NCBI GenBank assembly: GCA_015056205.1
Contig: SVGS01000010.1
Location: 1 to 64,000 of the forward strand
Source: Clostridiales bacterium
Lineage (GTDB): Bacteria; Bacillota; Clostridia; Christensenellales; Aristaeellaceae
Reading direction: 5' to 3'
DNA: 64,000 nucleotides
Shown here: positions 44,847 to 53,783 of the stretch, in pieces
How positions within the stretch are numbered: the stretch's first letter is position 1
Layout: every line of letters begins with the position of its first letter
Notes under the pieces: generated by a model
The model's database searches: none
Told to the model about the DNA's origin: nothing
What the model saw: only the letters and a program-made list of their open reading frames with translations
Translations under genes and position numbers: made by a program

Positions 44847-47800
44847 TTACTCCCAGCATTCGCCCACGTTGACCGGCATGGCGCCGAAGCTTCTGGGAAT
44901 CTTGTAATCCTCGATCACGGTATATCCGTATTCGTCCGGAATATACACGACCCGGATCCGCTGATTGCCCGTAAAGATTCCCTGAACCAAGGTCAGGCCG
45001 GCACGGTAACCGGCGATCTCCGGCACGGGAACCGAATACTCGTCCCCGATGTGCATCTTCTGCAGCGTGACGGCTTTGGCCAGCGTCTCGCCCTTTTCAT
45101 CCAGGAACTCGATCGTCAGCACATAATCCATCGGTTTGTAGATCACGTGATACACGTCATCCCGGACGCCCATCTTCCCGCTGACCAGCGTCATGTTGGT
45201 CTGATAACCGGGAATCTGCGGGCTGTAGATTGCGAAGGCTTCTCCCTCCCGGTGATTGACGCTGGCTGTCTTGGCCGCGGGCTCCCCGCCCTGCTTTCTC
45301 AGCCAGTAGAACACTTTCACATTCCGGATCGAGGATTTGGTGCCGGAGGAATATCCACCGCCGCCGTAATATCCGCCGCCGGAGCTGCCGCCGGAGCTGC
45401 CGCTGCTGCTTCCGGTTGAGGTTCCTGTCGTTCCGGTTCTGTTCGTTATGCTGCTCCTGGAGGGCGGAACCACCGGCGCGGGAATATGCGTGTCGGTGAT
45501 GGTAACCTTACCGCCGTTCAGCACCCTGAGCGGTTCCTCCGCGTCAGTCGTATACCCGTTGGCGTTGATCATTATTTCCCGTACGCTGTAGGAAATCGGC
45601 TTTCCGCCCTCATTGACCGGCAGTCCGCTCCAGACCTTCGTCCACACCAGATCCGCTGTCTGCACCGTGACGCTGTCCGCGATGTCGGTATTTCCGTCCA
45701 CCGTCTTCAGCAGCTCAATCCGTGTCACCACGTCCGCACGCAGCCCGTCCCTGTCCAGCCGGTCGTTCCACCGCTTGATCACCGTGATCAGGGTCTGCGC
45801 CGGCCGGTAGGTGTTTGAGATCGTTTGGCCGATCTTGAAATCCCGGTATTTCTGTTGGCTGGTCGTATTGTATCCCGGAACTTTATTTTCCCGGATGATA
45901 TATTGGATCTCCTTTCCGGCTTTGTATTTGTCTCTGATCCCGTAGCTGACCGTATAGGTATTATCGGAATTGGCTGTGATTGTCGGTGTTTGACCTGTAG
46001 CTTCTGCCCCGTCAATAAACAGCTTCAGATAGGACGCGTAATCGCCTGTACTCGGCCGCTTTCCATCCTGGTTGCTTCCGTCGTTCCATTGGGTGGTAAC
46101 CTTAACATCCGCCACCTCATAAACAACCTTCAGTTGATAATGATTGCCCTCCGTCCCGGCAGATGAAGTGAACGCTTCCGGAAGATCAGTGGCTTCCAGC
46201 TGGTAGATATACTCATCTCTGGGAAACTTTTCTCCTGAAACAAACTGATCCAAACTACCCCAATTGTATTTCCATTCATTCTCTGCTGTTACAGTTGTCT
46301 CTCCTACGGACTCCCACGCCCCGGTCTGACCTGCTTTTCTTTTAAGCTGTAACTTAAGCGACGCCGGTAGCGCATGCTCGGCTTTTAAATCCCATACGAC
46401 TTTTCCCTGAATAGAAAACTGCAAAAGACTGTTTTTAATTGTATAACGCACTCCGCCTTCTTTGGGTGCTTCGGTCACTGAATAACCATACCCGGTTAAA
46501 GTCTGAGGTAAAGCTTCTGTTAAACTGTATGTGATGATTTTTCCATCACCACGGTAAGGTAGATCTGTTATCTCATCTGAATAACCATATTCGCCTGGAA
46601 GAGTTGTCTCATACTCTTCCTTGTAAGAGGCACCAGCTGTTCCGGTCAATGTTACCTTAACTATTTCTGTATGTGAATCTTGCCCATCATTCCATATTTT
46701 ATCAATTAGAACATCAAAAGTCTTTCCATAATTTTTTATCTTTATATTGTCTTCGTACTCAGGCGGATTATATTCGGATACAGTATTATTCTGCGTAATA
46801 ATGTATTCTGTTCCTTCTACAAGGCCGGAAACTGTTACAGTATAAATATTAGATGGCGTTTCCACGGAACAGGAACAGGCATAAGTTGTTCTTTCTGCAT
46901 CCGTTGGGTCTCTGCCATCTATTTTGATTAAAGTACCAGCTCCACTCCCCGCAATAGTATATTGCAGGCTATTTGGTCCTGTACCTTCCCCACCGCTGTT
47001 TTTCTGGATAGTTATATTGACTGTCTCTGCTGAACTATCTCCTACTGGCCAAGCTGTCGCGGCGCCGGTACTCGTATCATACCAGCTGATCTTAAAAGAA
47101 GCCGCTGTGGTAGTGACTCCTTTGCTCTGATTATCGTCTCCGCCGCCACCACCTTCGCCTCCGCCTTGATTCTGCCTAACCGAAGCGACAACAAAAATCG
47201 AAAAACTCCCCGACTGGAATTCCACTGTATCCACCGCTTCTTCAACCTGAGCGGCGGCATCTACAGACTTTGTTTTGGTTTCCAGTACCTCCGGTGCCTG
47301 ACCCTCTTCCGCAAAATGGAGGGTGTAGACCATATCATCCACGGTATCCGGAATCACCTCATTATAGGTGATCTGGATATTGACCGGCGCTTGGGGTTCG
47401 ATCTCGCCCTTTTCCGTCATGAAGGTGATATCAAAGAACCGCATCATGTTCACGCTGGTCTCTTCATCATCGACCACCGCGCTTTCCGCCTGAGCAGCCA
47501 GCTGCTCATATTCCGCGTCTCCGGGCAGAATCTCCCGTACCTGCAGCGTTGTTCCTTCCGGGAACAGCGCTTCCACTCCAAAGTTGGCAGTGACGGTATA
47601 ATCGGCTCCCGAAAAGACCAGCGGTCCGACAATGTAGTTGACGGGTTCCACCGGTTCCTGCTCTTCCGCGCCTTCAGGGTTCTCGCCCTCTTCGTCCGTC
47701 AGGCCCTCTTCACCTTCGACCTGCCCGTCTTCGCCAATAATGTTTCCTTCCGCGTCCGTAGCGTTTGTTCCGGGTTCCGTGCCTTCCGTTCCTTCTGCGC

Positions 47801-49244
47801 CTTCAGTCCCTTCCTTACCTTCCGCGCCTTCAAGACCTTCCTTGCCTTCCGCGCCTTCGGTCTCTCCGTTTAGAGCAGGATCTCCCTCGGTGCTGTCCGG
47901 ATTGGCGTTCTCCGTACCATCTCCGGTTCCTTCCGGATTTCCGTCAGTTCCCTCTCCGGTTCCTTCCGGATTTCCGTCAGTTCCCTCTCCGGTTCCTTCC
48001 GGATTTCCGTCGGTTCCCTCTCCGGTTCCTTCTCCGATCCCTTCTCCGGTCCCGTCCGGATTCCCGTCGGTTCCTTCTCCGGTTCCTTCCGGATTCCCAT
48101 CGGTTCCCTCTCCGGCGCCTTCCGGGTTTCCGTCGGTTCCTTCTCCGGTCCCTTCCGGATTTCCGTCAGTTCCTTCTCCGGTTCCTTCCGGGTTCTCATT
48201 GGTTCCATCCCCGGTTCCTTCCGGGTTCTCTGTTCCGTCCTGCTCTCCGCCGGTTTGTCCCTCCGGCGTTCCGTCCGGATTGCCCTCCCCTTCCGGGGTT
48301 TCTCCGTCCTTCTTCTCGCCGTCACTCTGTGTCGCGTTCGGATCCGTTTCCGCGGGATCATCCGTTTTTCCGTTCTCTCCGGATTCTTCCGTTTTTCCCT
48401 GCTCTTTCCCTTCGGTCTGATCGGAATCCTTCTTCTCCGGATCTTTTTCGTCCTTCTTTTCGGGGTCCTTCTTCTCCGGATCTTTATCTTCGTTCTTCTC
48501 CGATTCCTTCTTTTCCGGTTCCTTTTCTTCCTTCTTCTCCGGTTCCTTTTCTTCCTTCTTCTCCGGTTCCTTCTCTTCTTTCTTTTCGGGTTCTTTCTCT
48601 TCTTTCTTCTCCGGCTCATAGCAGTCCGCCGTATGGGTATGCTCCTTCATTCCGCAGGAAGGCGTATCCGCCAGACCGTAACAATCGTCCGTATGGGTAT
48701 GTCCCTCGTCAATCACCTCTTCCCACTCGGAAATATTTCCTTCCGAGCAGGTCAGCACCGGAACGTCGTCCTTCCGGCAGATCAGCGTTCCGTCTTCCGC
48801 ATAGCAGGAAGCGTCATGAGAATGCGGCGCGATCTCATCCAGGCCACAGATCACGTTCCCGTTTTCATCCAGGCACCACTCGTTATGCAGATGGTAATAC
48901 CCCTCCTGCTGACCGCAGACGATCTCCCCGGCTTCGTTCCGGCAGCTGTCTGAATGCGTATGCCAGGAAAAGTCTCCGGAAAACTCCCGATGGACGACGA
49001 TCTCCGGATCCCGTTCCTCTTCGCCGCATACCAGAATCTCCTCATAGCAGTCCGAGGAATGGGTATGCTCCTTCTGTCCGCAGATCAGCTTGTCCGCCAG
49101 CACGGGCGACATGGAAATATACAGAGAGGAAAAAAGCACCGCAATGGAACACACAAAGGCCAGCGCCCTGCGTGAACTCAGCCGGCGCTCCCTCTTTATT
49201 CCGTGTTCTCTGTTGACTGTGGCTCTGATCAATTCCTTTTTCAT
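44847..49244 (-). CDS. Large Cna-B/MucBP-type surface protein with His/Cys repeats
   Basis: The 1465-residue protein starts with a basic region and a signal peptide (helix about 27-49, cleavage near VLA-DK). Residues 53-209 hold six HxH...C units such as HTHSSDCY, HSHDASCY and HTHTDDCY with paired Cys residues. Residues 210-290 are a Glu/Lys/Pro stalk with an eight-residue repeat. Residues 339-446 are tandem 11-residue Gly/Thr/Asp/Glu repeats. Several Cna-B-type beta domains follow (WNDG motifs at about 880-1230). After a Gly/Ser/Tyr linker (about 1310-1340) come two MucBP-like domains to the C terminus. No LPXTG sorting signal is present. It probably mediates adhesion at the cell surface. 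The DNA of about 680-1140 is unusually AT-rich. Confidence 0.88.
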   Translation of the reverse strand: MKKELIRATVNREHGIKRERRLSSRRALAFVCSIAVLFSSLYISMSPVLADKLICGQKEHTHSSDCYEEILVCGEEERDPEIVVHREFSGDFSWHTHSDSCRNEAGEIVCGQQEGYYHLHNEWCLDENGNVICGLDEIAPHSHDASCYAEDGTLICRKDDVPVLTCSEGNISEWEEVIDEGHTHTDDCYGLADTPSCGMKEHTHTADCYEPEKKEEKEPEKKEEKEPEKKEEKEPEKKEEKEPEKKESEKNEDKDPEKKDPEKKDEKDPEKKDSDQTEGKEQGKTEESGENGKTDDPAETDPNATQSDGEKKDGETPEGEGNPDGTPEGQTGGEQDGTENPEGTGDGTNENPEGTGEGTDGNPEGTGEGTDGNPEGAGEGTDGNPEGTGEGTDGNPDGTGEGIGEGTGEGTDGNPEGTGEGTDGNPEGTGEGTDGNPEGTGDGTENANPDSTEGDPALNGETEGAEGKEGLEGAEGKEGTEGAEGTEGTEPGTNATDAEGNIIGEDGQVEGEEGLTDEEGENPEGAEEQEPVEPVNYIVGPLVFSGADYTVTANFGVEALFPEGTTLQVREILPGDAEYEQLAAQAESAVVDDEETSVNMMRFFDITFMTEKGEIEPQAPVNIQITYNEVIPDTVDDMVYTLHFAEEGQAPEVLETKTKSVDAAAQVEEAVDTVEFQSGSFSIFVVASVRQNQGGGEGGGGGDDNQSKGVTTTAASFKISWYDTSTGAATAWPVGDSSAETVNITIQKNSGGEGTGPNSLQYTIAGSGAGTLIKIDGRDPTDAERTTYACSCSVETPSNIYTVTVSGLVEGTEYIITQNNTVSEYNPPEYEDNIKIKNYGKTFDVLIDKIWNDGQDSHTEIVKVTLTGTAGASYKEEYETTLPGEYGYSDEITDLPYRGDGKIITYSLTEALPQTLTGYGYSVTEAPKEGGVRYTIKNSLLQFSIQGKVVWDLKAEHALPASLKLQLKRKAGQTGAWESVGETTVTAENEWKYNWGSLDQFVSGEKFPRDEYIYQLEATDLPEAFTSSAGTEGNHYQLKVVYEVADVKVTTQWNDGSNQDGKRPSTGDYASYLKLFIDGAEATGQTPTITANSDNTYTVSYGIRDKYKAGKEIQYIIRENKVPGYNTTSQQKYRDFKIGQTISNTYRPAQTLITVIKRWNDRLDRDGLRADVVTRIELLKTVDGNTDIADSVTVQTADLVWTKVWSGLPVNEGGKPISYSVREIMINANGYTTDAEEPLRVLNGGKVTITDTHIPAPVVPPSRSSITNRTGTTGTSTGSSSGSSGGSSGGGYYGGGGYSSGTKSSIRNVKVFYWLRKQGGEPAAKTASVNHREGEAFAIYSPQIPGYQTNMTLVSGKMGVRDDVYHVIYKPMDYVLTIEFLDEKGETLAKAVTLQKMHIGDEYSVPVPEIAGYRAGLTLVQGIFTGNQRIRVVYIPDEYGYTVIEDYKIPRSFGAMPVNVGECWE
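47907..48230 (-). repeat. 33-nt tandem repeats in the surface-protein gene
   Basis: About nine units of 33 nt encode an 11-residue Gly/Thr/Asp/Glu/Pro repeat (NPEGTGEGTDG and variants). One unit is expanded (GEGIGEGTGEG). Such arrays often vary in number between strains and inflate antisense open frames, which are not genes. Confidence 0.85.
48501..48617 (-). repeat. 24-nt tandem repeats in the surface-protein gene
   Basis: Five copies of a 24-nt unit encode EPEKKEEK, giving a charged stalk after the His/Cys region. They merge into less regular Lys/Glu/Asp repeats. Confidence 0.8.
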
Positions 49245-49283
49245 GTTTCACTATACCTTCTTACCCGAAACAGGATAGATGTT

Positions 49284-49293
49284 TATACGTATA
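49284..49293 (-). promoter_or_regulatory. Palindrome at the surface-gene start site
   Basis: TATACGTATA is a perfect 10-bp palindrome about 8-17 bp downstream of the -10 box, with a second ACGT core beside it. It lies where a repressor site would be expected. No regulator can be assigned. Confidence 0.4.
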
Positions 49294-49300
49294 CGTCTAT

Positions 49301-49329
49301 ATTATAGGAGAAAGCCGCCCAACTGTCAA
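49301..49329 (-). promoter_or_regulatory. Consensus sigma-A promoter of the surface-protein gene
   Basis: TTGACA (49329-49324), a 17-bp spacer and TATAAT (49306-49301) match the consensus exactly. An AT-rich stretch upstream (49330-49375) may act as an UP element. This is one of the strongest promoters in the window. Confidence 0.92.
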
Positions 49330-49396
49330 CTTTTGTAATTTTTATTTTACATTTATTTAACATTTCCGTTGTCTCCGGTTTCTAATTTTTAACCGG

Positions 49397-49424
49397 TTGC
49401 AGCCTGCCTTCCTCCGTGTATAAT
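49397..49424 (+). promoter_or_regulatory. Sigma-A promoter of the alpha/beta hydrolase gene
   Basis: TTGCAG (49397-49402), a 16-bp spacer and TATAAT (49419-49424) point rightward, 54 bp before the ATG. It diverges from the surface-protein promoter. Confidence 0.7.
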
Positions 49425-49477
49425 AGAGGTACAGAGACAAAGCGAACCCCAAATAATCAGATCAGAGGTGTTTGCAG

Positions 49478-50404
49478 ATGAAACAGCAGTCCTTCTTCTT
49501 TCCTTCCGCCACCGGTACCTGCGACATTCAGGCCCGGCGCTTCCGGCCGGATGACGGCACAGAGATTCGTGCCGTCCTGGTGATTCATCACGGCATGGCG
49601 GAGCATATGGACCGGTATTTGGAAACCATCGAAGCCCTTTGCGGATCGGGAATCGCGGTGCTGATGCACGATATGGCCGGGCACGGCCGTTCTCTCAGGC
49701 CCGGCGCACCCTCCGGCTGGTTTGGCGAAAGCGGCGGCGCGGACGCACTCGTGGAAGATTTCCGAACTCTGGTGCTTCAGGCCCGGAAAGATTTCCCGCG
49801 GGAGAAGCTGATCGTCATGGGGCATTCCATGGGATCCTTTATCTGCCGTCTTTATTGTGCCCGCTATGCCTCCGATCCTTTTGACGGAGCCGTCTATATG
49901 GGCACCGGCGGCCCTAATCCGCTGGCCGGAGCCGGAAAGACGATGGCCCGGTTGATCGGCTCCCTGAAGGGAAAAACGCACAAGAGCGCCTTCCTGAATA
50001 AAATGGCCTTCGGAAAATACAACGAACGGTTTGAAGGCCGGACAGCGTTCGACTGGCTGACCCGGGATCAGGCGATCGTGGACCGGTATGTGGCCGATCC
50101 CGGCTGCGGGTTCCTGTTCACCGTGCAGGGAATGGCGGATCTGGTGACCGTGAACAGTGAATCCAATACGGACGCCTGGTTTGCCGCCATTAAAAAGGAT
50201 CTTCCTATTCTGCTGATCAGCGGAGAGGAAGATCCTGTAGGGGATTACGGAAAAGGAATCCGTGCGGTGGAACAGAAGCTGAAGGAAACCGGGCATACCG
50301 CCGTGACGACAATCCTTTATCCGGACGCGCGTCACGAGGTACTGAACGAAACCAACCGGGATCAGGTCCGGGCGGATCTGATCCGGTGGATTCTCGCCGT
50401 CTGA
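49478..50404 (+). CDS. Alpha/beta hydrolase, monoacylglycerol-lipase-like
   Basis: The 308-residue protein is a serine hydrolase of the monoacylglycerol lipase/lysophospholipase group. The nucleophile Ser is in GHSMGSF near residue 110, the acid in SGEEDPVGD near 252, and the His in DARHEVLNE near 287. The HHGMAEHMDRY segment forms the oxyanion region. No signal peptide is present, so it acts in the cytosol. I chose ATG at 49478, seven bases after AGAGGTG; a TTG two codons earlier is less likely. Confidence 0.92.
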   Translation: MKQQSFFFPSATGTCDIQARRFRPDDGTEIRAVLVIHHGMAEHMDRYLETIEALCGSGIAVLMHDMAGHGRSLRPGAPSGWFGESGGADALVEDFRTLVLQARKDFPREKLIVMGHSMGSFICRLYCARYASDPFDGAVYMGTGGPNPLAGAGKTMARLIGSLKGKTHKSAFLNKMAFGKYNERFEGRTAFDWLTRDQAIVDRYVADPGCGFLFTVQGMADLVTVNSESNTDAWFAAIKKDLPILLISGEEDPVGDYGKGIRAVEQKLKETGHTAVTTILYPDARHEVLNETNRDQVRADLIRWILAV

Positions 50405-50410
50405 GCGGTT

Positions 50411-51940
50411 TTATTCCTTGATTCCGTTCGCCACAATCTCAAGCGATTCCTTGATGGCCTTCGTATCGATTTTGGGAACCGGAAGATGTCCCGCATAGTA
50501 GCGGAAAGCTTCCAGATACAGGAACAGAATCAACGCGATGCCTCCCGCCGGAATCAGCAATCCGGCTTTCGGATTCTTCGGAATCCGGGTATAGGAGAAC
50601 AGCAGAACCAGAGGCGCCAGTAAAGCCAGGTATATGGATCCGCCAAACCCAAGCGCGATTGCGGTTTTCATTTCCATTCCGATGGTGGCAACAAGGAGAT
50701 CCGTCATAAGCTGCTGCTTTTCCCTGGTATTCATCAGCACAGTTTCCGATGTCTGGATCGCTGCCTGAACGGCCGTCTTCACAGTCTCCGCCGTCTGGGT
50801 TGCTGCCTGAACGGCATATTCTGCCGGCTGCGCCGTTGGTGTCGCCTGGGCAGCGGCAGCTGTCGGCTGCGCCGTTTCCGCGGGCTGGGCGGCTGTCGCG
50901 GCTGCCTCCGCCGTTTCCGCGGGCTGGGCAGCTGTCGCGGCTGTCTCCGCCGTTTCCGCCGGCTGACCCTCTTCCGCGTAGATTTCGTTTTCCAGTCTTT
51001 CCACATCCGCCTCGGTCAGAAAACCGGCCTGCTTCAGGTCCCAGACGGTGCTGTATGCGGAATACCCCGTAAAGATGATAAAGTCGGCCACGCTGACCAG
51101 GATCATTGCCACCGCCAGGAAGATGGAGAAGTTTCTGGAATTCCGGTTGGTCTTCAGGAATTCCTGATATTCCTCGTGCGTTTTGCCGTGACGGCGGAAA
51201 ATCATTTCCCGGGTCTTGATAAAGACCGCGAGAATGATGAACAGCACAAAGGTCATCGGCGGCTTTACCGTCAGCAGCGGATAGGACCAGGACGGCAGCG
51301 TCACCAGTCCCTTGGAAGCCTGAACCTTCAGCACCATGCAGGTGATTTCATAGGCAATGGGCAGCAGGGCGAAAAGCCGGAAAATAAAGCGCAGCTTCCC
51401 CACAAAGATTCTCTTCGGCCTGTAGTTCAGGAAGATCATCACCAGGGTGCACATCAGCAGGTCAATGAACAGGTTAAAGCTGAAAAAACCCTGGGGGAAT
51501 AAACTACGGAAGATGGCGTCGACGGACGGCCTCGATTCCGCGGGGTTCACGGTGAGAGACGCCAGCACATCGATAAAATACCGGTTGAAAAAAACGGTAA
51601 AAGCCACAAATATTCCCAGCGCGGCTCCCAGGTTTTTCAGCAGCTGTTTTTTATAGCCGTCTCTGCTGTCCAGAATCTGGGCGAAGTTCGCGATCAGCAG
51701 CAGCGGCAGAGACATCTGCCCGATATCCTCCAGAATCGGCATGGCCGACTGCATTCGGGCCGCCAGGTCGGGATTCAGTTTGCCGCCGATCCGGAGAAGA
51801 AGCACGGCTTGGGTAACGACAATGCACAGCCAGCCTAAAATCTGAAAATGCTGATAATTCAGAGGGCCGCGGTATTTGATATCGTTCTCCGCCGTGACTT
51901 CATGAAGCCTCAGGCGCCTCTTGCGGGGTTTCTCGGACAT
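50411..51940 (-). CDS. Multi-pass membrane protein with Ala/Thr/Gln-rich insert
   Basis: The 509-residue protein has about eight hydrophobic helices, for example near 34-52, 73-90, 105-122, 155-172 and 275-295, and three more after 425. Residues about 325-395 are a low-complexity Ala/Thr/Gln/Pro insert with a 13-residue repeat, followed by a helix. I recognise no family. GGGAGG precedes the ATG. It lies 31 bp after the flavodiiron gene and is probably the last gene of the PAP2-flavodiiron transcript. Confidence 0.85.
   Translation of the reverse strand: MSEKPRKRRLRLHEVTAENDIKYRGPLNYQHFQILGWLCIVVTQAVLLLRIGGKLNPDLAARMQSAMPILEDIGQMSLPLLLIANFAQILDSRDGYKKQLLKNLGAALGIFVAFTVFFNRYFIDVLASLTVNPAESRPSVDAIFRSLFPQGFFSFNLFIDLLMCTLVMIFLNYRPKRIFVGKLRFIFRLFALLPIAYEITCMVLKVQASKGLVTLPSWSYPLLTVKPPMTFVLFIILAVFIKTREMIFRRHGKTHEEYQEFLKTNRNSRNFSIFLAVAMILVSVADFIIFTGYSAYSTVWDLKQAGFLTEADVERLENEIYAEEGQPAETAETAATAAQPAETAEAAATAAQPAETAQPTAAAAQATPTAQPAEYAVQAATQTAETVKTAVQAAIQTSETVLMNTREKQQLMTDLLVATIGMEMKTAIALGFGGSIYLALLAPLVLLFSYTRIPKNPKAGLLIPAGGIALILFLYLEAFRYYAGHLPVPKIDTKAIKESLEIVANGIKE
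50871..50969 (-). repeat. 39-nt tandem repeat inside the membrane-protein gene
   Basis: Two full copies and a partial copy of a 39-nt unit (GCCGTTTCCGCGGGCTGGGC start) encode the 13-residue repeat in AAQPAETAEAAAT. They differ by only a few bases, so the expansion is recent. Confidence 0.8.
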
Positions 51941-51971
51941 TTTTCGTTACCTCCCAAATGTCGGTCAGGGC

Positions 51972-53768
51972 TCAGGGGATGGGATCAAAATCCGCGGCTC
52001 CGTGTTTGCACAGGGGGCAGACAAAATCATCCGGCAGCTCTTCCCCTTCATAGATATAACCGCAGATCCGGCAGACCCAGCCCTTCTTTCCCTCGGTCTT
52101 CGGCTTCGGCTTCACGTTCTCCTGATAATAGGTATAGGTCATGGTCGGCCGGTCGCTGAGCACCCGGGCTTCCGTCACGGCGCAGATGAACATGCCGTGG
52201 GAACCCAGATCCACGTATTCCTCCACCTTCAGGGACATGAAGGCATTGATGTATTGCGGCAGGAAAATCAGTCCGTTGTCCGAACGGGGCGGCTGCTCCT
52301 CGTATCCGGCAAACTTGTCCGCCGTCCGGCCGCTTTGGAACCCGAAGTTTTCGAATACGCTGAAGGGTGCCTCCGTGCTCAGGCAGTTCACATTCATGAC
52401 GCCGGTCTGCTTAATAACATGATGGGAATAGTTCTGCTTGTTGATGCAGACCGCCACCCGGTTGGGGGAATCCGTCACCTGCGTCACTGTATTCACGATC
52501 AGGCCGTTGTCCTTATGCCCGTCGTTGCTGGTAACCACATACAGCCCGTAGCCGATCCGGAACAGGGCCGTCATATCGTTCTTGTTGGCGGTTGAATCCT
52601 GCCGGGCCAGATAGTCCTTGCACAGCTCGTTCGCCAGATCCTCAATCTGCTGTCTGGAGGTATCGTTCAGCGCGGAAGTGATCCGCACGGTAGTATCCGT
52701 AAAGGTCAGGTTTTTGCAGCCTTCCAGCATGCCCTTCATCACCTTGGCGGCCAACGGCGCCCAGGATCCGTTCTCGATCAGGCCGATCGTCCGGTTTTTG
52801 TATCCGCGCTCCGTCAGATGCTGAATAAACTCCCGCATGAAGGGGAAAATCTCCGCGTTATAGGTGGTGGTCGCCAACACCAGACGGCCGTACCGGAACG
52901 CGTCCTCCACGGCTTCCGCCATGTCGCAGCGCGCCAGATCGTTCACCGCCACCTTGGGGCAGCCCTTGGCCTTCAGCTTCTCCGCCAGCAGCTCCACGGC
53001 TTTCTTCGTGTTGCCGTAGACGGAAGTATAGGCGATCACGATGCCGTCGCTCTCCACGCCGTAGGTGCTCCAGGTCTGATACAGATTCAGGTAATAGCCC
53101 AGGTTTTCGCTGAGCACCGGGCCGTGGAGGGGACAGATGATCTGAATATCCAGAGCCGCCGCCTTTTTCAGCACCGCCTGCACCTGTGCCCCGTACTTGC
53201 CGACGATCCCGAAGTAGTAGCGCCGCGCCTCGCAGGCCCAGTCTTCTTCCGCATCCAGCGCGCCGAACTTGCCGAATCCGTCCGCGGAGAACAGCACCTT
53301 GTCCGTGCTGTCGTAGGTCATGATGACTTCCGGCCAGTGCACCATCGGGGCGGTGACAAAATGCAGCGTATGGGCTCCGAGGGCCAGCGTGTCTCCCTCG
53401 CCCACCACGATCCGCTGATTCTCGAACTCCGTGCCGAAGAAATTTTTCATCATGGTGAAAGCCTTGACGGAGGAAACCACGGTCGTTCCGGGATAGGCTT
53501 TCACAAACTGCACGATATTGGAGGAATGATCCGGCTCCATATGCTGAACCACCAGATAATCCGGCTTTCTTCCGTTCAGCGCCTCCGCCACGTTGTCCAG
53601 CCATTCATGGGTGAAATGCTGATCCACGGTATCCATCACCGCGATCTTCTCATCCAGAATCACATAGGAATTATAGGCCATACCGTTGGGAACCACATAC
53701 TGGCCTTCAAAAAGGTCAATCTGATGATCGTTGACACCCACATAGCGGATATCTTTCGTAACTTTCAT
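51972..53768 (-). CDS. Flavodiiron protein fused to flavin reductase and rubredoxin
   Basis: The 598-residue fusion reduces O2 or NO to water or N2O. Residues 1-240 are the diiron beta-lactamase domain with His76, Glu78, Asp80, His81, His144, Asp163 and His215 all present. Residues 243-390 form the flavodoxin domain (YTSVYGNTKKA). Residues about 400-545 are a flavin-reductase-like FMN domain. Residues 552-598 are a rubredoxin with the Cys pairs CRICG and CPLC. Having the electron supply on one chain suggests a self-contained NAD(P)H-linked detoxifier. AAGGAG precedes the ATG; the gene starts 15 bp after the PAP2 gene. Confidence 0.95.
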   Translation of the reverse strand: MKVTKDIRYVGVNDHQIDLFEGQYVVPNGMAYNSYVILDEKIAVMDTVDQHFTHEWLDNVAEALNGRKPDYLVVQHMEPDHSSNIVQFVKAYPGTTVVSSVKAFTMMKNFFGTEFENQRIVVGEGDTLALGAHTLHFVTAPMVHWPEVIMTYDSTDKVLFSADGFGKFGALDAEEDWACEARRYYFGIVGKYGAQVQAVLKKAAALDIQIICPLHGPVLSENLGYYLNLYQTWSTYGVESDGIVIAYTSVYGNTKKAVELLAEKLKAKGCPKVAVNDLARCDMAEAVEDAFRYGRLVLATTTYNAEIFPFMREFIQHLTERGYKNRTIGLIENGSWAPLAAKVMKGMLEGCKNLTFTDTTVRITSALNDTSRQQIEDLANELCKDYLARQDSTANKNDMTALFRIGYGLYVVTSNDGHKDNGLIVNTVTQVTDSPNRVAVCINKQNYSHHVIKQTGVMNVNCLSTEAPFSVFENFGFQSGRTADKFAGYEEQPPRSDNGLIFLPQYINAFMSLKVEEYVDLGSHGMFICAVTEARVLSDRPTMTYTYYQENVKPKPKTEGKKGWVCRICGYIYEGEELPDDFVCPLCKHGAADFDPIP

Positions 53769-53783
53769 TTTCGTTTCTTCTCC

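Noticed and set aside
47907..48620. Tandem repeats considered as a possible CRISPR array.
   Set aside because: The repeats are in-frame coding units of 24 and 33 nt without unique spacers. No cas genes are present anywhere in the window.
47638..48960. Pro/Ser- and Arg-rich frames opposite the surface-protein repeats.
   Set aside because: They are read-throughs of tandem repeats on the wrong strand, with translations such as repeated PSPVPSGF, and have no start signals.
44847..49244. Splitting the surface protein into two genes at the AT-rich patch.
   Set aside because: The reading frame is continuous with no internal start or stop, and domains flow across both boundaries.
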